From Gamarada debralockiae (Eukaryota; Ascomycota; Leotiomycetes; Helotiales; Hyphodiscaceae): DNA of 26,814 nucleotides. The DNA lies in the NCBI GenBank assembly GCA_002803225.1, contig NXFV01001889.1, positions 1 through 26,814 on the forward strand. Direction: 5' to 3'. The position numbers and the translations under genes are program-made. The notes under the pieces were generated by a model. The model was not told the DNA's origin. It was given only the letters and a program-made list of their open reading frames with translations, and did not search any database. The first letter of the stretch is position 1. Each line of letters starts with the position of its first letter. Positions 10,145-18,900 of this stretch are shown piece after piece.

Positions 10145-12111
10145 ATGGCAGATTTCGAATACGTCTCGAGGTCCGATACGCCGTCCAAGAAATCTGGTCC
10201 TAAGCCGCCGTTGGATTTCAGCTATCACTTCTCTCGTGTGACAGCAGCAAGGAAGGAAAGTAGCGTCAAGCGATTCTACAAATACTTCCAAATCCCAGGA
10301 ATTGGCAACTTGGCTGGTGGTGAGTCTTTCCTGCATCTCCCTCTAAGCTACTTTCTGGACTTTCCACGAGGACGATAAATCTAATTGTCCTGTATAGGAC
10401 TTCCAAATGCTTCATTCTTCCCATACGACACACTCGAAGCCCAGATCGCACAACCAGAACGCTTCAAACCTACCACCTCCAATGACCCCAGTGAACTCTC
10501 CGCTTCACTCGCAGCAACATCTCTCAAGAAGCCAGACACAAGCGCTTCCGCCCACTTGACAGTTCCGCACGCCTCCAGCATCGCAAACCCACTCCAAAAG
10601 ATCGACCTCACAACCGCCTTACAATATGGCACCGCACAAGGTTATCCCCCACTTTACTCCTTCCTCCGCGTATTCACGCGCGAAAATCTGCACCCGAACA
10701 TCCCATACGAAGGTGGCGCTGAGATCATCCTTACAAATGGCAACACGGATGGATTTGGGAAGACAATTGAGGCTCTGAGTAATGTGTGGAGTGAGGAGCG
10801 TGATTGGGTTAGGGAAAGAGAGGGGATTTTGTGCGAGGAGTTTGCGTATATGAATGCGGTTCAGGCGGCGAGACCAAGAGGGCTACAGGTTGTACCGGTG
10901 AAGATGGATTTGGAGGGCATGCTTGCGACGGGTCCGGGTGGTTTGGAGGATGTGTTAGAGAATTGGGATGAGAGTAAGGGGAAGAGACCACATTTGATGT
11001 ATACCGTGACGTGCGTATTTAATTCTTTTTTCACACATCTGGGTATACTAACTTCAATTGTAGGATTGGACAAAACCCAACAAGCGGTACCCTCTCCATC
11101 CAACGCCGCAAAGAACTCTACGCTCTCTGCAGTAAATACGATGTAATGATAATCGAAGATGACCCATACTGGTACCTCCAATACCCATCGGCTGCAGCCC
11201 TGGAATCCCAAGCCCGCGGCACACCTCTCCCAGCTGCGGCACCAATCCACAAGTTCGAAAAGTCCTCCGGATACCCGTTCCTCGACTCTCTGGTCCCCTC
11301 GTACTTGAACTTTGATTATGACGGGCGTGTCATCCGTCTTGATACTTTCTCCAAGACCTGCGCTCCAGGGTGCCGATTGGGCTGGATCACAGCACAGCCC
11401 GCAATTGTCGAGCGCATCCTCCGCATCACCGAGACCTCTACCCAACAACCAAGTGGATTCGTGCAGTCCATGATTGCTGAACTGGTCATGGGTCCTCAAC
11501 CCGCTGCCGCCGAGTTCGCCAAGAAGACTAGATCCGAACAAGTTTCCTTCTCAGGCTGGCAAGTTGACGGCTGGGTGCGTTGGTTGGAGGGCCTTCGCGG
11601 TTCATACGAGCGACGAATGAACCGCATGTGCAATTACCTCGAAGAAGGGCGCTATCTCCTCAAACAGCAGACACCCATTAAACAAGCAGAGAGCGATTGG
11701 GCTGTCATCTCCAAGACAAAGATGTATTCCTTCGACTGGCCGCGCGGAGGCATGTTCGTGTGGGTCCATGTACACTTTGACGCCCACCCACTCGCTTCGA
11801 AGGTCAGTGGTCCAGAACTAGCTCAAGCGTTGTGGGTTCATCTTACGAGGAAACCATCATTGGTTCTTACGGCCCCAGGAACAATGTTCAGTCCTACTGA
11901 CGAGATTCGGGACAAGGAGGGCTACAAGTATTTCCGTCTTTGCTTTGCGGCTGTTGAGGAGGAAGAGGTGGAATTGAGTTCCAAGAGATTCGCGGCTGGT
12001 GTTAGGTCTTTCTGGGGAATTAAGGATGTGAAGGATTTGCCGGATGTGGATGAGGATAGCGTTGAGATGGAGGGGGAGTTGGTTGATATGGGACTCAATT
12101 GGGCTTGTTAG
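10145..12111 (+). CDS. class I/II PLP aminotransferase, ARO8-type (aromatic amino acid / kynurenine / 2-aminoadipate)
   Basis: Three exons: 10145-10319, 10398-11010 and 11064-12111, with introns of 78 and 53 nt (the second has a perfect TACTAAC branch site), phases 1 and 2, 611 aa. Recognisable fold-type I features are the N-terminal substrate segment ('IPGIGNLAGGLPN', 'FPYDTLEAQI'), 'LQYGTAQGYPPLYSFL', 'ILTNGNTDGF', 'GQNPTSGTLS', 'IIEDDPYWYLQYP' (the Asp that holds the PLP ring nitrogen, about residue 295-296) and 'RLDTFSKTCAPGCRLGW' with K360 as the Schiff-base lysine. Length and the 'EDDPYWYLQ' block match fungal Aro8-like enzymes that transaminate Phe, Tyr and Trp, and often kynurenine or 2-aminoadipate, with 2-oxoglutarate as acceptor. 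The ATG has a good context (GCCATGG). Yeast Aro8 and Aro9 cannot be separated here. Confidence 0.92.
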
Positions 12112-12714
12112 TTGGGTATGCGATTAAAGAAATTGGATGGTACTTGGATGGAGACTTTGGTTTATTAAGGGATTGGATAATTATGATATAAATTTGATGA
12201 AATTCGACAGTAACTTGGATATGGGATATCCTTCGTTCAGTTAGTTTGAGTTGCGAAGTACCTATATCCTTAGGTTGTTCACACCCTACTATGGATACTT
12301 ATCCCAAATCCTAATTTTGAATCGCTGTAATTGAGCGATTGATATCCCAAATTAATATTGGTCATTTCTCTTTGTTCAGCCCCTCAATGCGGATCTTCAA
12401 CGCCTATACTATTACATTCCACTAAACCATGCAGCAACACACAACTTGAAGCATTTAACCACCTAAAAAGTTCTTCTATTGAGAGAAGAATATGAAACAA
12501 TAGAAAACAATCTACATCGGAAAATCTCTCTTACACGTGACCCAGAAGACCCTTGAAAAGTGGCGTGTCCGAGCTTTCAAATAAAGCGACCCCACCATTG
12601 ACAGCTGCCTTGTCTCCATAGTACACCTTCAACACCACATTTCCTCTATACAATTACCTCCCACCACACACCCATCGGAGACCTTCCACCTAACATCCAC
12701 CAAACGTCTCCAAA
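12112..12714. other. intergenic: aminotransferase 3' flank and MET12 promoter
   Basis: AT-rich to about 12380 (3' UTR and terminator region of the aminotransferase gene), then the upstream region of the reductase gene, with CA/CT-rich leader sequence at 12620-12714. Apart from the CACGTG box listed separately nothing is recognised. Confidence 0.5.
12534..12541 (-). promoter_or_regulatory. GTCACGTG box upstream of the MET12-like gene (possible Cbf1 site)
   Basis: Read on the minus strand this is a full RTCACGTG match, about 175 bp before the reductase start codon. In yeast such boxes bind Cbf1 and help recruit Met4 to methionine/sulphur genes. In filamentous fungi sulphur genes are mostly known through the bZIP MetR/CYS3, so function here is inference; the motif is short enough to occur by chance. 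Confidence 0.35.
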
Positions 12715-14793
12715 ATGGAGAAAATAACCTCCAAAATCGCCGCCCTCCCTCCCGGCAGCACATACTTCTCTCTCGAATTCTTCCCCCCAAAGACCTCTAT
12801 GGGCTCGTCGAATCTCCGCGCCCGTCTCGACCGCATGTCCCGTGCCCTCCGGCCCCTCTTTGTAACAGTTACATGGGGAGCAGGAGGATCAACAGCAACG
12901 AAGAGTTTGGAATTGGCAGAGCTCTGTCAGCGCGAGCTGGGACTCACAACATGCTTACACTTAACATGCACGAACATGTCCAAAGAGCTGGTAGATCGGG
13001 CATTAGAAGATGCGCGGACACTAGGAATCAGGAACATTCTTGCATTAAGAGGAGACCCGCCGCGAGGAGAGGAATACGGTGTCAACACAAATGGGGAGGG
13101 AGGAGTGGAATTCGAATGGGCCATCGACTTGGTTAGGTATATTAGAAAGCAATATGGGGATTACTTCTGCATAGGCGTAGCAGCATACCCCGAAGGCCAC
13201 GCCGACGAATCACACCCTGCCGGCCAAAGCCTCGAACACGACCTCCCTTACCTCGTTGAGAAGGTGCAAGCAGGCGCCGACTTCATCATGACACAGCTAT
13301 TCTTCGATGTCCAAGCCTATGATACATTTGAGAAAAGGCTGAGGGAACATGAGAGTGGAGCGTTCAAGACACTGCCGATTATACCGGGCATGATGCCTAT
13401 TCAGAGCTATCAGATGATTAAACGGACTACGAAATTGAGCCATGCTAAGTTGCCGGGTGATATTATGAGGAGACTGGATGAGGTTAGGGGGGATGATGAG
13501 ATGGTTAAGAAAGTTGGTGTTGATATCGTGTCTGAAATCGTTGAACATATCAAGACATCGCCAATACCAGCGCCGGATGGGGGCAGGAGGGGCTTTCATT
13601 TCTATACACTGAATCTGGAGAAGGCGGTTGCGTTTATTCTGGAGAGAACAAATCTTATCCCTCCTTTACCAGAGGATAACGAGGCGGCAATCCTGGATCC
13701 GTTGCCGAATGGGGTGGTGGTACAGAGTCATAAGAGGAGTGGTAGGAGACAGAGTTCTGTGGGAAGTGACCCGCATAATAGGATTATTATTACGGCGCCG
13801 AAGACTGAGCATCCGGATTTCGAGGCCACAGCTAAGGAGGCAGGCATCCCTGCTGAGCCAGTCAATACAAGGGCTAATACACTTGCGATATCTGAAGGGG
13901 AGGGCTCTCTTGGTAAGTACTCCTTTATCATCTCCACTAGGTCTTTAAGTGGGACCAAATGCTAATAACTTATGTTCACAGGCCGCGAGGCAACCTGGGA
14001 CGACTACCCCAACGGCCGCTGGGGCGACGCCCGCTCCCCCGCCTACGGCGAGATCGACGGCTACGGCGTCAGCCTCCACATGTCCGTGAACCAAGCCATC
14101 AGGCTCTGGGGCTACCCCACCTCCCTCTCCTCTATCACAGACCTCTTCCTCAAACACATCCTCGGCGAGATCTCCGCCATACCATGGTCTGAACAAGGAC
14201 TTAACGAAGAAACGAACACGATTCAAGAACAGCTTTTGAAATTGAACCGGAAAGGTTGGTGGACAGTCGCTTCTCAACCAGCGGTCAATGGAGTACGAAG
14301 CGATGATAAAGTGTTTGGTTGGGGTCCGAAGAATGGATTTGTGTTCCAGAAGGCGTTCGTTGAACTCTTCTTGCCGAGCGAGGACTGGAAAGAACTACAA
14401 GCCAAACTCACATCCGAGAAATATGCTGGTGAAGTAAGTTTCTACGCCTCAAACGCGAAAGGCCTTTATATCTCCTCAGATGTTACAGCAAACGGAAACG
14501 GCGAAAGGGGAGGCAGCACCAACGCAGTAACCTGGGGTGCCTTCCCAGGGAAGGAAATAATTACGCCGACGATCATCGAGGAGGTAAGTTTTCGAGCGTG
14601 GGCGGAGGAGGCATTTGGGATTTGGGCGGAGTGGGCACATGTTTATGCCAGTAGTAGAGGAAGAGATGCCGAGAAAAAGGGGAAGGCGAGTAAGGAGTTG
14701 ATTGAGAGGATTAGAGAGGATGTATGGTTGGTGAATGTTATTCACCATGCGTATATGGAGCGGGAGGGGTTGTGGGAGTTGTTGCTTAGCTGA
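12715..14793 (+). CDS. MET12: methylenetetrahydrofolate reductase, Met12 type
   Basis: Two exons, 12715-13912 and 13982-14793, separated by a 69-nt intron (GTAAGT donor, GCTAATAAC branch site), phase 1, 669 aa. The N-terminal TIM barrel (about 1-310) binds FAD and reduces 5,10-methylenetetrahydrofolate to 5-methyltetrahydrofolate for methionine synthesis: 'SLEFFPPK' with catalytic Glu21, 'VTVTWGAGGST', 'HLTCTN', 'NILALRGDPP' (residues 108-116), 'GVAAYPEGH', 'QLFFDV', 'GFHFYTLNLE'. A poorly conserved linker (about 320-395) leads to the eukaryotic S-adenosylmethionine-responsive domain: 'ATWDDYPNGRWGDARSPAYG', 'QLLKLNRKGWWTVASQPA', 'VFGWGPKNGFVFQKAFVE' and 'NAVTWGAFPGKEI'. The C-terminal blocks (EEVSFRAWAEEAFGIW, IHHAY...LWELLL) are closer to yeast Met12 than to Met13. 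The protein is cytosolic. Confidence 0.93.
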
Positions 14794-15920
14794 GCGAGAG
14801 GGATGATGGCACCAAGGTTTTCGGAGAGAAGGTCAAGGTATGACCGTATGCGTTTATGGTTGAGTTAGCATAGCAATGGAGTTCTTTGACTTTGTGTATT
14901 TCCTAATCTCAGCGTACTCTTACTTGAGCTGTGACTTAACTTAGAGCTCTGCGAAACTCCCGCCTTTTAAAATCGACGAAATACTTCTGAACATCCGACA
15001 AGGAAATTAACGAGCAGCAGATTTCTTAGGCAAAGCAAAGGAAGACGTAGATCTAGGCCAGCGGCGATTTGAATCACATCGCCATCAAAGCGCAGCAAAT
15101 GAAGTCAGGCCGCATTTTATTATCAGAACTTTTAGTGCCTTGTGCCCAAGAACGGGAAAGCACATCTATCATCCATATCATGTGTGCCTTTATAATTTCT
15201 CTCCATCCATCATCTATCCCGCCCTCAACCAACCAACCCAAGCCAGCAAAGCAGCAAACCATCCGTCCGTCAAGATCCAACTTTCTCACCAAAGCCAGAA
15301 TCCTTCCTTCCATCAGTAATAGCCAGTATCGCAAAGCCAAGTCGAGCATGTCACTCAAAGCCAAGCGCAGCTCGGCAATGAGAAATGTGGAAGTCGAAAA
15401 TCGAGAAGAGAAAGAAGGGAAATGAGGAGATGAGCCACCATCCAACTCAATCTCCACAAGGGACAAAGAATCAAGTCGAGGGTCGAGGAGCCTAGGTATT
15501 CAATCCTAAGAGACTATTGAGGCAAGTCGACGTCAAGAGATGATGTGGTGCGTGCCGAGAATGCGAGCCTGGGAATTCGATCCGAGAAGACTATTGAGGC
15601 TTTGATTTCAGCGGTTGGTGGCGGGTATGTGTGCATCGTATCCTCTTGTAATGTGGTATCGTGTGTTGTTGAATTCCGTAAACGCCGAAAGGAAAGCGCT
15701 GTGGTTGAGAAACGCAAGGAAAGTAGGAAAACGTGCTTTTGGTGCTGTACAATCGCAAGAGAAAGTTCTGTGAAGAAGCAACCGAGAGGCAGTGAATGGG
15801 GAGCCAGTTGATAAGCAAGAGGAGTTGTTGACGAGAGATGAGCGATTGGATCCGGTTCAATCCGAAGAGATCCAGTTCCGAATCGAACAATTCGAAGAAG
15901 CGATGTTGTGGTGGGGAGGT
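14794..15920. other. intergenic region between convergent genes
   Basis: Lies between the 3' ends of the MET12-like gene and the tandem-exon gene, so it should hold two 3' UTRs and terminators. The open frames within it (for example both strands at about 15069-15466) have no family features. It contains a diverged 36-bp direct repeat listed separately. Nothing else seen. Confidence 0.5.
15488..15600. repeat. 36-bp imperfect direct repeat
   Basis: Copies at 15488-15523 and 15565-15600 match at 30 of 36 positions and share the 14-nt end GACTATTGAGGC plus flanks; unit spacing is 77 bp. No coding or structural meaning is evident; it may be an old local duplication in the 3' flank of the tandem-exon gene. 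Confidence 0.6.
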
Positions 15921-18900
15921 TTAAACCTCAGCGTCATCCTGATCTTCGTTGACATTGTAGTATGTCTCCTGACCTTCCTCCATTCCATAGCCTATCTCAT
16001 CCTGGCCGTAGTTGTCATAGCTGCAGATCACTCAGTGGTTGTCCAATTTGAATGGTTCAAGAGATTTGAACAATTGAAATTACTTACTGTTCGTTGCCAT
16101 TTCCCTGAAGCTCGTATCCCTGGCCATTGCCATTGTTGAACTCCATGTTGTGGTCTTCACCCTTGACAGCCAAGTCGTCTTCGTCGTCGTCTTCAGCATA
16201 GTTTGGCTGGACACCATTCTTAGCACGAGGCTTGCTGACACGGCCAGATTTGACCTTGTTCATAGCGCCCTTGGCCTTCTTGCTCGGGGTGTTGTCGAAG
16301 GAACTCTCATCATCGTCGGAACCGCCAGAGCCCTCAGCCTTGGCCTTCTTAGGGGTAGCCTTGGCGCGCTTGCGGGGGGTTGACTTGGTAGCACTGCCGC
16401 CATCACCTGCTTCTGTGTTAATAGATAAGTCCCAACAAGCTTCTTTCTTCATCCGCTCGAATCGAGTAGATATTGCTTTACCTGACGCACCTTGCTGAAA
16501 TTGACCTGCAATAGCTAAAATACGTTAGCCAGTGATTCTTTGAAGTTGTAGACGAATGTTTGATGACGGGGTTTGACAGAAGGAAATTGACGAAAGGAAA
16601 TCTGCACGCGAGTAATCAGATGTGGAGGGGTTAGATCTGCAGCCAAGAGTAGATTTTTGGCAAAGTACCAGCTCTCATATCAATGGCTTCTTTCCTGATA
16701 GGGCGGAACCGATGCTCAAGAGCAGTTGCGGTAGTTCCGTCATTCATAAAAAGAGCGATGTCTGTGACTCAGTTAACGCGATGCCAATGATACATTTGCT
16801 TGGTGCTTGTGCTGTGTTTCAAAGAAATAAAGAAATTGCAAGACAGAAGGAATTCGAAAGAGGTTGGAGAGCCTTGCTTGATCCATTTGCATTTGCAGCA
16901 GCAAGCATATCAGCAGCATCCTTCTTGATTGACCGGAATCGATGTTGAAGGGCATATGCAGTGGTGTCATCTGCAAGAACCCGCGCAATTTCTGTTCCAG
17001 GTTAACTTCGATAGACAATGGAAAAGGTGGTTGTTGCTTGTGCTGTTATGTGCTGCGAAAGAAATAAAGGAAAATAAAATTGAAGAGTCAAAGTACTTGA
17101 AGCTTGGCCACCACCACTGCCGATGCCTAATGACTGAGGATCTCCACCGGCATCTACACAAGCCTTCTGACGCTTGGCATCGGCCTTGATAGTGCGAAAC
17201 TGGAATCCAATCCCTCCGGGCGTCGAGTCCCGCCCGAAATATTTGGAAATTTCTGGAAGATCAGCAGCTGCTCTAATGGGGTTTGACGTGCAAAGAAAAC
17301 GTGCTGAATAAAATGAAACGAAAGATGCAAAGGTTTGACCACCGTTGCCCTTGGCACCGGTACTCAAGTCAACGTTCTTTGGATCGGAACAAGAAGCCAC
17401 GGCATTGAGCTGGCGCTTGGCAATTGGCCTAATGCGATCTGTGAACTGGAACTCGACGCCGTTTGGAGTCACATCACTGCCCATGGTTCTAGCTAATTCA
17501 ACTTGAAGATTAATACGCAGTCCATCGGTTTGGAAGAAAAGTGTGTTGTCAAGATGAAATGAAAGAGTGAAGCAAAGGATCCAAATCCTGCCTTGAGCCT
17601 CACCGCCTATGTTGAGGTCCCGAACATTGCCACCGGACGCAACAGCCTTGCGAATCAACCGTAACTTTGGGTAGACGTCGCGAACGACGGCGTTTTTGAT
17701 TGCAATGGGCGTCGCATCATCTCCAAAGTGGCGCTGGATGTCTGGGAGAGAATCAATGTGGGTTCAGCTCAATAAGAAACATGCTGTGCAAAATGAAACA
17801 AAGAAATGAAGCCTCTGACCCTTTCCGCTGACATCAGAAGCTAGACTGAAGTCTTTTGCATCACCACCAGCCGCAACATGGTTGCGGAGCGCCTTCATCT
17901 TTGGGTTGAGATGACGACTGACAGCGATTTGAATCGCATTAGGCGTCGCATCGCTTCCAAAGTAGCGCTGAATGTCTGAGCGAATATTAATCTGGGTTCT
18001 TCTGCTGAATTTAAACGTGCTGTGAAGAAGAAAATGAAAGAAGACGCTCTGACTTCGTCGTCCCTTAACAAAGCTGCCACCAGGGCCAACCAACACAACA
18101 GTCTGACAGTCGATACCGGCGGCTCTAGCCTCTCGGAGACGTTTCGCATCAGGCGTAATATTGACGTTGAACTGCCATTTGATAGCAGCTGCGCTGACAT
18201 CCTCTCCCATATGCTTTTGTGTTTCTGGAAGTTTCATCAATAAAAATTCAGAGGAAACGCTGGGAAGAAAATGTGCGGGCTGCGTAAAAAGAAGAAACAA
18301 AGTGTCCGACCGTTGGCATTGCCACCAAGTTGAATGCCCTTGCAATCAACCCCGTTCTTTCGAGCTGCTAAGATGAGGTTGACATCGGCTTTGATACGAG
18401 TGGCAAATTGGAATCGGATTCCGCCCGCAGTCGCATCGCTGCCAAAGCATGCCTGAATCTCTGTAAAGACATCAACTTATGAACGATTTGGATGGTTGCC
18501 GGAAGAATGGAGGAAAGAAGTAGTGAGAAGTCAAACTCTAACCCTTCGCGGACGGTCCTTCGATGCCAATATTCAGATCCTTTGGATCTTCGCCTCTAGC
18601 CAGAGCATCGTTGATGCGCTTGACGTGGGGCTTGTAATGGCGATCGAGGGCACGTTGAATACCAATAGTGGTTGTGTCACTGCCACAGGCTCGACTGATA
18701 TCTATCAAGCATCAAATTAGGCTCCACGTGTTCGAGGCCCAGACAAATGACTGAATGAAAACTCGCTGTGCCGGAAGAGGAGAAAAGTCGTAACTCTGAC
18801 CCTTATTACCCTTGCTCGCCCCAACTTGGGTGAGCTCAGGTGGACCCTGACCAGTGTTGGCTAAGAAGTCCTTGATGATCTCAACCTCATGTTTGATCTG

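Noticed and set aside
14431..14592. Two GTAAGTTT sites in the MET12-like gene as intron donors
   Set aside because: Both read in frame as conserved protein ('GEVSFYAS' and 'EEVSFRAW'), and removing sequence there would delete family-conserved residues.
15069..15466. Overlapping open frames on both strands
   Set aside because: Low-complexity composition, no domain, no splice pattern; they lie in the 3' flanks of two convergent genes.
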